Assembly (NCBI GenBank): GCA_014155875.1
Contig: JACEFZ010012652.1
Coordinates: 132,001 to 196,000 of the forward strand
DNA length: 64,000 nucleotides
Source: Cepaea nemoralis
Taxonomy: Eukaryota; Mollusca; Gastropoda; Stylommatophora; Helicidae
Reading direction: 5' to 3'
The position numbers were made by a program, and so were the translations under genes. This document shows positions 44,331 to 55,558 of this stretch, in pieces. How positions within the stretch are numbered: position 1 is the stretch's first letter; each line of letters begins with the position of its first letter. A model generated the notes under the pieces. The model worked only from the letters and a program-made list of their open reading frames with translations. It did no database searches and was not told where the DNA came from.

Positions 44331-45011
44331 TGCCAAGTAGCAGGTCAGACGAAATGACGTAAAAAAGGAATTGTAAGACAATCTCGAACCAACAGATGGG
44401 AGAAACTAGAGAAGTGACGTGAGAAAGCAAAAAAACGTCACAAGGGTAGTTAACAACAACAACAGAGAGACCTTGGGCTGACAGCTAGGAGGCAGCACGA
44501 TTCTAGTCACGGAAATAAGATTAGTTATAAATTGGCAGGACGTCGCAATGATGGCTAATACATACTGGATGCAAGAGCTAGATTGTTAAGCCACGATTCA
44601 TCTTTGCTAGAAAACGACGGAAAGATGCAAATGCAAAAGTGGGACTTGGAAATCATGGCAAGGTGACACAGAGGCCACTTGGTAAGGAATAATAGCTGAC
44701 TAGAAGTGCCGAGACATTTTAACAGCAAGTGTAGAGTAGGTTCATTTGTGCTAGCATTATGTATATTATTTCAATACTGTCCCGCCTGGCTGAACAGGCA
44801 CGGTATTCTGAGAATTATTAATATTATTATTACTACAATTGAGATGTGGGCACAAGCTTGAACACAGGCAATAAATGTGGCCATAACTGAGCTGTCTACC
44901 GGCTTTGAGTTATCTATCAATGTTGGCACAGCGCTTCCGAAAATTCTGTTCAAATGGTTTCTCCCTTGGACAATGAGTGATTTTACTGATGTTGATTGTT
45001 TATATCGTCAC
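44331..45011 (+). repeat. Right LTR, main part
   Basis: Starts TGCCAAGTAGCAGG and follows the left LTR base for base with scattered differences. Interrupted after TATATCGTCAC by LINE-I1; the last 13 bases of the LTR are at 46471-46483. Total about 694 bp. Confidence 0.92.
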
Positions 45012-46462
45012 AAACAAAACCTGACGATCGTCTCAGTCATTATAATTAGAATTTAATACCGTAATAAAGGACAACACAGAAAAACATAAAGACAGATGAA
45101 CCTATAAAAGTCTAAAAAAAAACAAACAAACTGAGGAGACAACTCTAGTCCAGACATAAAGCAAGAAAACTCTGAACATCATAGACCACAGATCTCAATA
45201 TTGTCTTGTTAGTTCACATCCACCTCACCAGACAAAGTTTCCTGCCTCTCCTTCCAGCGTAGGTTGTTCGAACAACAGCTTTCAGGTTTCCGTGGCCAAC
45301 ACGATATAGTCACTCATCTGGTCTGGGAAAGTGCCCTGGGATCACCTGGCACAATTTCGGTTGGGAAATAATGTCCTGAGACCAGATTGTGTATAGGGAA
45401 TGAGTCAGAGTCTTTCGCTGTCCCAGACAAGGATGGGAATTAGGCGTAGGTCCAACCAGAATCATCAGCAAACACTCGACCCTAAGTCGATGAGAAGACT
45501 TGAGTTGCGGTATTGTCACTAGTTTAATTTTAGTCCTGATTCTCCCTCATAATTCGAAACATTCTACCTGGTATGGTCACTGACTTGCCCTGGCTTCATC
45601 AGTTGCAGATAGCTTTAGGCATAGAAGCCCTGTCGAGTCTTTCAACTCACTTTACGGTCAAAAGACCGATCGTGCAGTCAGACTTGTGCAGAGTTGTAAT
45701 ACCATTGAGCCGGGAGTGCAGGGAGTGGCCAGCAGGGGCAACGGAAGTGGAAATTCAGCAACTAATTCAGGAAAATTCTCGCCCGGGTGATGTGATTATC
45801 TACACGGATGGGTCAGTGTTGAGAGGTAGGATAAGTGCCTGGGGGTTCTTGGCAAAAACTAATGGTCGGCGTTTGATGCAGGAGAGCCTGGCGTATGATA
45901 ACACTACATCTAGCTTAAGAATGGAGGTGGAGGCGGTCAGTGCAGCTTTCCGCTGGATAGAAAACACGATACATACACACATTGTGATTGTAACTGACTC
46001 AGAAAGCATGCTGAGAAGGGTGAGAACAGGTAGGCTTCGTGCAGAGTGGCTTGCTTCGCTTCGGAGGTCACGGGTAGTAAGCATCACCTGGATCTTTTCT
46101 CCTGGGAATGCCGGTGTGCTGGGGAATGAACAGGCGGACAGATTGGCTGGCTCTGCAAAATTTGGTGGAGTATTGATGCATGACAAGGCAGACGTGGTTG
46201 CGGCCTTGTGGGAGCACGTGTACACCTCGGAGGAGCAGATGGACCACCATGGTCTGGTAAGAATGAGACAACGAGGTGTGACGAGGAGATCTGGCCGACG
46301 CTCGGCGCTCGGAGGAAAGGCGAGACGGACATATAATCAGATTGCTACTGGAACTATTAGTGTTGGAACTCTTCGCTGGCTGCTGAGGATGGGGACGGAG
46401 CGCTTATGGGAATGTCCTGAATGCTGTGATGTCGGTTCCTAAATCAATCAATCAATCAATCA
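45012..46462 (+). mobile_element. LINE-I1, RNase H-bearing LINE fragment
   Basis: The insertion is flanked by ATCGTCAC at 45004-45011 and 46463-46470, and the intact site is in the left LTR near 37372-37380. It ends in an (AATC)n tail (46441-46462). The 3' half codes for RNase H (next entry). The 5' half (45012-45560) has no recognised motif and may itself be foreign. Confidence 0.88.
45573..46442 (+). CDS. LINE-I1 RNase H and C-terminal domain, open frame
   Basis: An uninterrupted 289-codon frame. The RNase H part holds DVIIYTDGSVLRGRISAWGF (first Asp), SSLRMEVEAVSAAFRWIE (Glu), IVIVTDSESMLRRVRTG (Asp) and NAGVLGNEQADRLAGS (last Asp). It then has RRTYNQIATGTISVGTLRWL and the Cys-containing WECPECCDV tail. 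This is the I/Nimb-type LINE arrangement where RNase H follows the reverse transcriptase. The RT is missing here; LINE-I2 at the end of the window has it. The frame is intact, so this is a relatively recent insertion, but truncated and not autonomous. Confidence 0.88.
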   Translation: MVTDLPWLHQLQIALGIEALSSLSTHFTVKRPIVQSDLCRVVIPLSRECREWPAGATEVEIQQLIQENSRPGDVIIYTDGSVLRGRISAWGFLAKTNGRRLMQESLAYDNTTSSLRMEVEAVSAAFRWIENTIHTHIVIVTDSESMLRRVRTGRLRAEWLASLRRSRVVSITWIFSPGNAGVLGNEQADRLAGSAKFGGVLMHDKADVVAALWEHVYTSEEQMDHHGLVRMRQRGVTRRSGRRSALGGKARRTYNQIATGTISVGTLRWLLRMGTERLWECPECCDVGS

Positions 46463-46483
46463 ATCGTCACTAACCATCTGGCG

Positions 46484-46725
46484 TTTTACGTAGGCCAGTT
46501 TTGTGCAGACAGAAAGACACGATAGTCAGTTTAAAATTACCATGGTAGACAGTTGACATTACTGTGCGAACATGTGTATATTTCAGCTTGAAGGATGTAT
46601 CTAGTTATTTTACTCTATGTTGTGTGAATTCTGCAGTATGTACCTGACGAGATGCAGCGAAATATGTCAGGCATTAAATCTTACAAAATCTGGTTTGTGT
46701 CTTCGTTATTTAAATTCTCTAAAGG
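46484..46725 (+). pseudogene. Penelope-like 3' fragment, right half
   Basis: Continues the fragment at 32373-32524 across the Gypsy insertion. It matches Penelope copy 2 at about 59392-59625 (GTGCAGACAGAAAGACACGA, TGACATTACTGTGCGAACAT, GACGAGATGCAGCGAAATAT). Confidence 0.88.
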
Positions 46726-46737
46726 AAAACATTGTTT

Positions 46738-46835
46738 TGATTTTCTGAAAGTAGCCTTTAGCAAAACTGAAAACATACTCTCCAATGAAATGATGTCAAC
46801 TGCGGCGAGAAAAAGAGGGGTAAAGACACCTATGT
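46738..46835 (+). pseudogene. LINE-C4, short fragment
   Basis: The translation VAFSKTENILSNEMMSTAAR resembles VAFSKMKNILTNKKMSIETR of LINE-C2. About 100 bases only. Confidence 0.7.
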
Positions 46836-47068
46836 ACAGTCCAGTTCGTGGTATACTTTTGCACACTACAATCTCAGTCTCTCCCTGCCGCAACCTATTG
46901 TGGTAGCAAGCGCTAAGAATGCATTTGTCGTCATCTATGCGTGTAAACAAGACTCACTGTTGGGGTACGGTTGCTGACAATCAATGTAAAGTACGTGTAA
47001 ATATATTTCTTGCCTGTTTGCTTACGTATAATCTCTCTTACTTGTGTGATTTCTACAACATCCATATA
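46836..47068. other. Short gap without recognised gene
   Basis: No conserved motif. Confidence 0.5.
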
Positions 47069-47480
47069 TCATGTGCCATGCCGGTAACCGTGGGCGGTCA
47101 TGAATCGCCATTTCACTCGATCACCTGAGTCGTGTATCAACTCAGATTTCTTGTCTCGACCATGACACGTGGTCAAGCCATTCCGGTATTTACTTCTATG
47201 TCTTCTCCTTGTTCTCTTGCCCTCGATCTTGCCAGTTGTCACCAAGTTCTCCAATTTATTTCTTCTCAAACGTGACCAAAAAGATGTGATTGACTACGTC
47301 TAATTTCTCTAATCAGTGTACGATTTTCGTTTGTTTCTTGTAGGACTTGGTCGTTGATTTTTCAGTCTGCCCCAGGTATTCTTTGCACTCTTCTCAGAAA
47401 TCATATTTCCACAGCCATCAGATGTTTTTCATCTTGACTGCTCATTGTCCACACTTCACATCCATTCAAAAGTACAGGCT
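47069..47480 (-). pseudogene. LINE-C5, decayed C-terminal domain
   Basis: On the minus strand, with several stops: NGCEVWTMSSQDEKHLMAVE, QRIPGAD, VLQETNENRTLIREIRRS and LENLVTTGKIEGKRTRRRHR. More diverged than LINE-C2 and C3, hence older. Confidence 0.85.
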
Positions 47481-47496
47481 CTATATATCTAGCAAT

Positions 47497-47785
47497 CAAG
47501 GGGAACAATTGTAGATTTCACTATATTTATACTGACAGCTATTTTGCAAGAGAAGTGCATATTTATTCCTGAAACAATTTTATTCATATTCTGGAAAGTA
47601 CAAATTGAATGTTACCATCATAAAGGTTATATACAGTTTTGAATATTATTTGAAAATTTAGGCACCAAATTGTTGTATAATAAATATTGTTTAGTAAATT
47701 ATTTATTTCTTTTTCTGCTAGGCCGCGTCTCCTAAACAGAGGTTAGGTTTACTCTGGTTTCTCTTCACAACGTATAAATCTTTCG
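47497..47785 (-). repeat. LINE-J 3' untranslated segment, copy 3
   Basis: Reverse complement of 14313-14600 with scattered differences (TAGGCACCAAATTGTTGTAT). Unlike the other two copies it is not followed by SINE2, so it marks the true LINE-J 3' boundary. Confidence 0.85.
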
Positions 47786-47807
47786 CCTTTTTCGCAGTCG
47801 TTCGGGT

Positions 47808-48426
47808 GAAGGTTCGCATTGTTGGTGTTGTTGGCCTGATGTCAAATTACAGGATGACGCTCTAGTGCCCTGTAAATGTCCATGACACCTTTTGTTTGGG
47901 GGACAAGAATCAGGGATTTGTAACTAGCAATTAGAGTCCATGGCCTGTCCCCAGGGAGATAATTGGTCCAAAGCTATGATAGTGTCTGGGTTTCAGGTAC
48001 AATAAGAAGGACTTAAAACCTTGACCACTACAAGCCACCTTAGCTTACTGGGTACTTAAAGGGCTCATTTAATTTGTTTATACATGGTGGTGCATATTTT
48101 TTTCTTTTCAAACATATCATTACCATATAACATCATTTTAATACTTGAGATATCCCCTTGGTTTAAAGGCTGCTACACGCGCACGCGCGCACGCGCGCAC
48201 ACACAACACACACACTCATACACATGCGCGTGCAAATACATGCACCACACACACACACACACACACATCTGAACCCACACACAGACGCATACATGTGTTA
48301 CTGCCAACGACACAGACACACATCCACAGTATATTTCATGTTGCACATTCAAATATAATAATGGGAAAATTAATAATAATGGTAGCAGAGGTAATAAAAG
48401 TAATAATAATAATAATAATAATAATA

Positions 48427-48487
<61 letters not shown>

Positions 48488-48935
48488 TGTAAGATTATTA
48501 ATACCGTCAATAAACACATTAAAAGCTGTGGAATCCTTTGTTTAAAACAAGTTATTTGCTTCTTCTGTAATATGTGCTGTGTTCAGGCAAATCTCTTAAG
48601 GGAATTTGCTCTTGTGGGGCTAAGATTAGAAAGTTTGAGACGTTTTGTTGATAAAGTTGTTGGACAATTCCTTTGTTGATTGTTCTGTAATTGTATAATG
48701 CTTGGTTTCTTAATGTCCATATAAGATTTCTGTACTCTGCCAATAGAACAAGTAGCTTTGTGTGGATGTCTTGTGTGGAGTAAGGAATGGAATTTATCAT
48801 GGTTGCTTTGTAAACACCTGTTCTATGTTTCGTATGAGTGTTTAGGATGTTTTGTAGGAGATTTCTTGTTGGCATGATAGAGTTGCATTCGTAATAATAT
48901 ATTCGTAATATATATTCGTTATAATAAATCACTTT
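47808..48935 (-). mobile_element. LINE-B3, 3'-terminal fragment
   Basis: ORF2 C-terminal codons (48932-48552) include NSIPYSTQDIHTKLLVLLAE, RNLIWTLRNQALYNYRTINK and PTRNLLQNIL, matching LINE-B4. The 3' region down to 47808 contains (AAT)n at 48398-48487, a CA-rich tract (48172-48275) and the conserved block (GACGCTCTAGTGCCCTGTAA). It lacks the (CT)n part of B1 and B4, and its 5' end is cut at 48935. Confidence 0.85.
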
Positions 48936-48997
48936 AAACCTTCAATCGAACATCTGTGAAGAATATTTTTTTTTTTTTTTTTAAATAATGAAAATAA

Positions 48998-49003
48998 TTT
49001 ATT
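48998..49003 (-). promoter_or_regulatory. AATAAA polyadenylation signal
   Basis: Placed 15 bases upstream of the A tract on the minus strand, the normal spacing for a cleaved and polyadenylated mRNA end. Confidence 0.65.
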
Positions 49004-49754
49004 GCAACACATACACAACTTACAAATGGATGGTAATATCAAGATTATATAACCATCAAAATAATGCCTTGGCGTTGAAAAAAATACTTCTTGATTTAAA
49101 ATTATTATAAAACAAAAATATTTAGTTGGAGGACAACAAGCCCTTGACAAACAGGTCAATCTACACCAGCATCTTTCCCTGTGTAACCAAGGAACTTATT
49201 GTATTTTATGTGCCTGCTGAAGCTTGTCTTTTCTTCAGCTGTTCATAGTTAAAATGAAACATTCTGACTACTTAAGATGTGTATAAAATGAATAGAAAAT
49301 GATAATTTGCCAAACTGGCATAGCAATACATCTAAAATAACGCTACCTGTGTGATAAGGAAAAAACTATTGAATATTCTAAACGCTGATTCTTCTGCTAA
49401 AATTATACTACTCCGGCAACATGTCTCACTCAGAAAATGAGAAGACACGGGTCAAAAATGAGATCTCTCGAGGACGACTTTCCTTACAATACCAAAACCA
49501 CACATTTACGTTACCTTATGATCTTTTAGAAATGACCTTCCCCTGAATGAATAGTTTACCACAATAAACTGATAACTTGTTTAATAATTTAACCGAATGT
49601 CTGATTTCTTAAATTAGCAATTCACACTAACCATTCTAATTTAGATTGTTTAAATATCTTAAACATGGATAAAATACACATGAAAGACATACTTTTGGTA
49701 TGAATTAAAAAAACAACACATCTTTCATATTTCTCAGTGTACTTATAAAAAATT

Positions 49755-49968
49755 AAGTTGCATGTCCTTCACAGGACGTAGCAGTCAACCCCAGCATTTT
49801 CGCTGTTCGTGATTCCTGGGCAAATTTTACTTTCAGTAGTTTGCCATTGCTTTCTGAACGACCAGTTCCTATACCTTTTTCGAAAAAACCAGCACCGCTG
49901 TGTTTCGAACCCGGATATACGGGCTCACAAACCGCGTTCGCAAGCCCTTAGCCACATAGTCAGCGTAC
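49755..49968 (-). mobile_element. SINE2, copy b (tRNA-headed)
   Basis: On the minus strand: A box TGTGGCTAAGGGCTTGCG, B box GGGTTCGAAACAC (complement at 49902-49914), core TCGTTCAGAAAGCAATGG, CCAGGAATCACGAACAGC and ATGCTGGGGTTGACTGC, then GTCCTGTGAAGGAC. It is the best preserved SINE2 here and shows the likeness to the SINE1 core most clearly. It may have been part of the UNG 3' untranslated region. Confidence 0.88.
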
Positions 49969-50920
49969 TTACATGCATTAAAAAAATATATTTCTACTAA
50001 TGCAATTTTTCTCAGTAAACAACACATTACTTATTCAGACCACTTTTCAACCATGTTCAAAAACAAAGCCAGAAATAGTGCCTGCTGTCTCATGTGCCTT
50101 GCTATTTAACTCTGTTAGTTTTACCTTAGAGCCAACATCTCTCCATTCAAAATCCTGAAGACAAATGGGGACATTATCAGAGACCCGTGGTTATTGGTGT
50201 CAGCAGAAACACGAAAAAGCTGACATACTTCTGCTGGGACTTCACAACTTCTTCAATGCCGATTGATCTATGCCTTTTAAATTTTATCAATGCCTTATAT
50301 TGGGAGATTTTCAAATTTTAAGAGTAAACATTTCAGACATGTACAAAATCTTAAAAATTCCTTCTGAACATTCCTTGGCATATGAAAAATTAGGACATAT
50401 CCAGTTTAAAATAAAATGGTTGGCAGTCTTACGTTCATGCAGGAACAACTTATGAGTTTCTTTCTTAGCAGTTACTATTATCTGAGGCGCAAACATCTGT
50501 TTCATCTGCAACATAATCAGACTGCTAAAAAAATAATGCCCATTCTTACTTAAATGTTTTTCATTGTGTAATAAAGATGATCACACGTAATGACTTGCAA
50601 TTTTTCTCACATCTTTCTCCTGGCATACTCACCCATCCTCTTGATGACTCTCATTAATCATTATTTTGTACTGAGCACAGAATTACCAGTAACCCAGGTT
50701 GGCAATAGCATAAAACATACTCCAACTTCAACATCTATAAGAAATGCTGCTATTAAAAAGTATGGTGACACCTTGTCATTCAGTAATTACAAAAAAGTCA
50801 ACCAAGGAAATCATAGAAGTATGTACATAAACAACTGACATAAAAAATCAGAAATATTAAAATGTTATATTTCTATCATTTAAAGGAAACATCTAAGAAT
50901 ATTAAACAACTTGAATGAGT

Positions 50921-51555
50921 TTATAAGTTTTCCATCTCTGGGAGATGTTTCAGGTCGATTGGTTCCTGGCCCTCCGCTGTCATCAATTCATTGCAGCGTG
51001 AGAAATGCTTACAGCCAAAAAATCCTCGGTGGGCAGAAAGTGGAGATGGATGAACTGCTGTCTGTATATGGTGTTTTTTCTTATCAATACAGGCTCCTTT
51101 CTTCTGTGCATAGGCTCCCCACAACAAAAATACCAGCCCCTTGAGGTTTGAGTTCAGCCACTGAATAGTGGCATCTGTGAACTTCCCCCAGCCCTTTCCT
51201 GTGTGCGAATTGGGTTGACCGACTCGAACTGTGAGGCAGGCGTTTAGTAGAAGGACACCCTGTTGAGCCCATCCTATAAGATTCCCATGGCCAGCATGTT
51301 TAAAATCCTAAATATCAGACTCCAGTTCTTTAAACGTGTTTTCCAGACTTGGGGGAGGCTTGACACCTGGCAACACACTGAAGCAAAGACCGTGAGCTTG
51401 TCTGGGTCCATGGTAAGGGTCTTGTCCAATTATGACAACTTTCACTGATCTAATATCACAGGCTCTGGTCCATGTGAAGACATGTTCTGATGGAGGGTAC
51501 ACTGTGTTCTTTTCCCTTTCTGCAGCTATAAACTGACTCAACTCAAATGCCAATG
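50921..51555 (-). pseudogene. UNG: Uracil-DNA glycosylase retrocopy with one in-frame stop
   Basis: UNG removes uracil from DNA as the first step of base excision repair. The frame covers the catalytic domain from [19 protein letters not shown]. It holds the catalytic loop [20 protein letters not shown] (Asp and His of the family), [32 protein letters not shown] (uracil-binding Asn), GLVFLLWGAYAQKKGACID and the leucine-loop motif HPSPLSAHRGFFGC. One TAG (51308-51310) stands where the family usually has an acidic residue; otherwise about 210 codons are in one frame with no introns. There is no ATG, as the N-terminus is missing. A 7-bp repeat AGAATAT at 51556-51562 and 48960-48966 fits a target duplication. 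Confidence 0.88.
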
Positions 51556-51781
51556 AGAATATCAGCAGAAGTAGATGCTACTATCACATTAGATCATGTG
51601 GTGAACGCTGTGACATTCCTGCTGGAGCCTTTCGGAACCATGTTTACGACGTTGGGTCGTTATTTTTTTTTTTTTACAGTTATGATAATATGACATTTAT
51701 GGCATAGTGCATGTAGATACACATTCCTTGCATATGCTTCACTTCGACTTCCGCAAGCGGAATGCATGAAACACCTGTCCA

Positions 51782-51787
<6 letters not shown>

Positions 51788-51871
<84 letters not shown>
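51788..51871. repeat. (CT)n then (CA)n in LINE-B4 3' region
   Basis: Same arrangement and place as 7497-7623 in LINE-B1. Confidence 0.95.
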
Positions 51872-52430
51872 ATCTCGTGCTTTCTGCAGACCGCAGTACA
51901 TTAAATGCCCCGCGCTTAGACAATAAACTTTAAACTATCATTTCCATTAAAATGTGGCTTCTTTGTAATTTCTGAGTCACTTAGCTACCGAGGTGAAGAT
52001 CGTTGGTGTTGTTGCCTGATGACATATTACACGGTGACGCTCTAGTCCATGATACCTTTTGTTTGGGGGACAAGAATCAGGGATTTACTACTAGCAATTA
52101 GAGTCCATGGCCTGTCCCCAGGGAGATAATTGGTCCAAAGTTGTGATAGTGTCTGGGTTTCATATACAATGGGAAGGACTTAAAACCTGGCCACTAAAAG
52201 TCACCTTAGCTTACTGGGTACTTAAAGGGCTAATTCAATTTGTTTATACATGGTGGTGCATATTTTTCTTTTGAAACATATCATTACCATATAACATCAT
52301 TTTAATACTTGAGATACCGCCTTGGTTTAAAGGCTGCTACACGCACGCACGCGCGCGCACGCACACATACACCCACAAACACACAAACACATACACACAC
52401 ACCCATACACAGCACTTGCAAATTCATGAA

Positions 52431-52432
<2 letters not shown>

Positions 52433-52483
<51 letters not shown>
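52433..52483. repeat. (CA)n microsatellite in LINE-B4 3' region
   Basis: About 50 bases of CA repeat, matching the CA-rich tract of LINE-B3 near 48247-48270. Confidence 0.95.
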
Positions 52484-52485
<2 letters not shown>

Positions 52486-52672
52486 ACCATCCACACACAG
52501 ACGCATACATATGTTACTGCCAACACCACAGATACCCATCCACAATATATTTCATGTTGCACATTCAAATATAATAATGGGAAAATTAATAATAATAGTA
52601 GCAGTAATAATAATAGTATTATTAATAATAATAGTATAATTGTAAGATTATTAATACCATCAATAAACACAT

Positions 52673-55545
52673 TTACAGTTGTAGTATCCTTTGTTTAAAG
52701 CAAGTTATTTGCTTCTTCTGTAATATGTCTTCAGCGAAATCTTTTACGAGATTTGCGCTTGTGGGGCTAAGATTAGAATGTTTGCGACTTTTTGTTGATA
52801 AAGCTGTTGGACAATTTCTTTGTTGATTGTTCTGTAATTGTATAGTGCTTTGTTTCTTAATGTCCATATAAGATTTATGTACTCTGCCAATAGAACAAGT
52901 AGCTTTGTGTGGATGTCTTGTGTGGAGTAAGGAATGGAATTTATCATGATTGCTTTGTAAACATATGTTCTTTGTTTCGTATGAGTGTTTAGGGTGTCTT
53001 GTAGGAGATTTCTTGTTGGCATGATTGTGTTGCATTCGTAATAGATGTGCTCTTCTGATTCTTGGACGTTCCGTCTACAAAGCTGACACTTTAGTATTTG
53101 TTTAGATATTTTTGCTGTTCTCTCTGTTGTTGGGGTCATGCTGTAAACAAGCCTATATGTAATTTCCTTTGCTTTTGGAGTAATCTGCTTGTTGTGAATA
53201 TTAGGGAAAATTTTGGTATAATCTTTTATGAAATATCTATGTCCTCTTTTAATTCTGAGATGTACCGGAGTTGCTTGTAATTTAACTAAATGCCTGTAGA
53301 TTGTATGTGTTTTCTTGTGTAGTAATTTTCCTTTCCTTTAATGGCTGAAATACATGTTTTTTTAGAACGTTGGGAGAGTGCCAAAGTAATGTGAGGATGT
53401 ATTCCTAATAGGTTTTTAATAAGATAGCCTAATTCCAATGTAATAGTGTGCTAAAGGGTGTTTTTCTGGGTGTTGTAGTATTTCACCTACGTGTTTGATC
53501 CTAAGTGCTTGTATTTGGTTGTTATGTCTTGGAGGGCGATACCTCCATCTTTTTTTGTCTTGCATGAGTGTAGTATGTTTGATACTGTAGATGGTGCTGC
53601 CAAACACAAAGCGTCTAATCTCTTTGTTTATGTTTGTGACAGTCTGACGTGGGAGGATCTAGGACTGTGCACAGATATAGTATTTTTGGAATTATATATG
53701 TATTAACAATGGTACTTCTACCAAATATGGTAGTTGTTTTGTATTTGTACCTCTGTAATCATATCTGTTATTTTCTTCTCTAGATTTTGCCAATGTGTCT
53801 TTGTGTGTCTGATTTGGTTGACATGGGAAGACTATTCCGTACAATTTTATAAGATTGTTTGATGTTAAGTCAAATGGAAAATCCGCCTTATTTTTCCATT
53901 TGCCTAATCCCATTATAGTAGATTTTTGACGTTTAATTTTGCCCCACTCCCTTTGCCGAAAAACGAGAACGTTTCCAAAATGATCCGTACAGATTTTTCA
54001 GTTGTCGGAAAGAAAATGGTATCGTCGCATAAGCACGCAGCTTTTGTTCACCCTTCCCTGGTATGAACGTACCCCTGACATTGTCGTCCTGTCGTATCTT
54101 TTCTAGAAGTGGCTCTAGAGCGACAACATACAGTAATGGGGACAAGGGACATCCCTGTCTCACTGACCTAGTCAACCTGAAAGAATTGGTTAGGGTATGG
54201 TTTAATAGAATCCGACTTTCCGGTTTCAAATATAAAATTTTGACCCATGTCCGAAAATAATTTCCCACGTTGCAGTGTGAGAGAGTTTTGTGGAGGTATG
54301 AGTGAGATATTCTGTCGAATGCTTTTTCTTGATCTAAAGAGAGAATTGAGGACTGACAGTTTTTCAGATGTGTGTAGTTGATGATGTCCCTTATGAAGTG
54401 TGTGTGTTGCTGGATATTCCGGTGTTGTACACTACATTGCTGGTCTTCATGAATGAGAGATGCCATTACTGGTTTCAATTTATTCGTCAAAGTCTTTGTT
54501 AAAATCTTGTAGTCTACATTTAAAAGCGAGATCGGTCTGTAACTCTTTAAAAGTGTCTTGTCGGTGTTCTCCTTCGGAATAAGAGTGATGTAAGACGTGT
54601 TGAAACTGGATGGGAGTTCTATGTTTGTGGAAAGATTCAGAGAATACTGCTAGTAAATGGGGACCTAGAAGAGGAAAGAAAAACTGATAGAATTCAGCGG
54701 TAATACCGTCAGGGCCAGGCGATTTGCCCTTCTGCATTCCGTGAACCGCTTGTGTTATATCTGTTAGTGTTAATTCAGTATCTAGTGTTAGTTTCTGTTC
54801 CTCTATAAGTTGTTTTGTGAATTTCATAAAGTGTTCTTGCTACGTGCGCCTGTGTGTTTTCCTCTGTGTAAAGGTTCTTGTAATAATCTTCAAAGGCTAA
54901 GGCTATTTGTTGTGGCTCGACTTGTATATTTCCTTCCCTGTCAATTATCTGGCCTATCTGTCTGCTGCGCTGTATGTTTTGTTCTAAAGCTAGGTATTGT
55001 TTACTCGGTATCTCTTGTGTTATAGTTTGTAACTTTGTTCGCAGTAAAGCCCCCTGAAATCGATGATTTCTGTGGAGATCTAATTCTTCCTGTAATGCTA
55101 TGATGTATGGTGAATTTTTGTCTGTCTGTAGTAAGAGCTTAATTGCATTTTCCAATACTTTTTCTTGTTGTAGTTTTTGCTTGTGTATTACTGCTTGCTA
55201 GTGTTTGTGTTCTCTCTCGTATAGTTTGTTAAAGTGTTTCCCAGAGTTCTCGCGCATTACCCTTTGGTATATCGCTTGTGTATGTGAGGATCAGTTTTGT
55301 TATGCAATCTACATAGTCCTGATTTTTTAAAAGTGTGCTGTTAAGTTTAAAATGGAGAGATCTTCTAAGATGTGGTGTTGCTTGTACTGTGTTTATTGTT
55401 GCAACTACAGACTTATGGTCTGTGAAGTTCAGTGTCTCCTGTAAATGCTTGACTTGTGTTATATGATGTGTTATGGGCGCATAAATTCTATCTAATCGCG
55501 CTGCTCTATTATCCACATCGTTTTCGTGTGCTGCATTTATCGTTA
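52673..55545 (-). pseudogene. LINE-B4 ORF2: partial endonuclease and reverse transcriptase
   Basis: The endonuclease end is NRAARLDRIYAPITHHITQ and NFTDHKSVVATI (catalytic Asp-His kept). The linker (55155-54775) has NHRFQGALLRTKLQTITQE. RT motifs follow: GKSPGPDGITAEFYQFFFPL, LSLDQEKAFDRISHSYLHKT (A), SVRQGCPLSPLLYVVALEPL (B), then AYA where the catalytic YADD has lost one base. The C-terminal part (53139-52744) includes CQLCRRNVQESEEHIYYEC, a Cys-His motif, and NSIPYSTQDIHTKLLVLLAE. Several frameshifts separate these blocks. Confidence 0.9.
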
Positions 55546-55558
55546 TTGAATGAATTTT

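Larger units (their letters stand above)
32525..46483 (+). mobile_element. Gypsy-type LTR retrotransposon, about 14 kb including nested insertions
   Basis: The left LTR starts TGCCACGTAG at 32525 and ends CTGGCA at 37393, with 33029-37124 inserted inside it. The right LTR starts TGCCAAGTAG at 44331 and ends CTGGCG at 46483, with a LINE-I inserted at 45012-46462. TGCCA...TGGCA forms the short inverted ends. A target duplication TTTAC appears at 32520-32524 and 46485-46489, one base beyond the right LTR. The target is a Penelope 3' end. Internal parts: primer binding site, leader, gag, protease, RT/RNase H remnant and polypurine tract. No integrase or envelope was recognised. Confidence 0.88.
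48966..50920 (-). other. 3' untranslated region and poly(A) tract of the UNG retrocopy
   Basis: On the minus strand, 1.9 kb of AT-rich non-coding sequence follows the UNG stop codon (50921-50923). It ends in AATAAA (48998-49003) and, 15 bases later, 17 A (T on the plus strand, 48966-48982). SINE2b lies inside at 49755-49968. Confidence 0.65.
51662..55545 (-). mobile_element. LINE-B4, 5'-truncated Tx1/L1-like element with poly(A) tail
   Basis: The 3' end is marked by a T run at 51662-51674 (poly(A) on the minus strand). The 3' region (51675-52672) contains, from the end, the terminal segment TTATGATAATATGACATTTA, a (CT)n and CA tract (51788-51871), the conserved block, a long (CA)n (52433-52483) and ATA-rich sequence. 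ORF2 runs from 52673 to about 55545, where the endonuclease is truncated. No clear target duplication was found. Confidence 0.88.

Noticed and set aside
45310..45519. 69-codon minus-strand frame in LINE-I1
   Set aside because: No recognised motif. Opposite strand to the element and too short to support alone.
32525..46483. Endogenous retrovirus
   Set aside because: No envelope-like frame was found between RNase H and the right LTR. The structure is that of a Gypsy-type retrotransposon.
48145..48517. His-Thr-, Ile- and Leu-rich frames
   Set aside because: Translated CA and AAT microsatellites in the LINE-B3 3' region.
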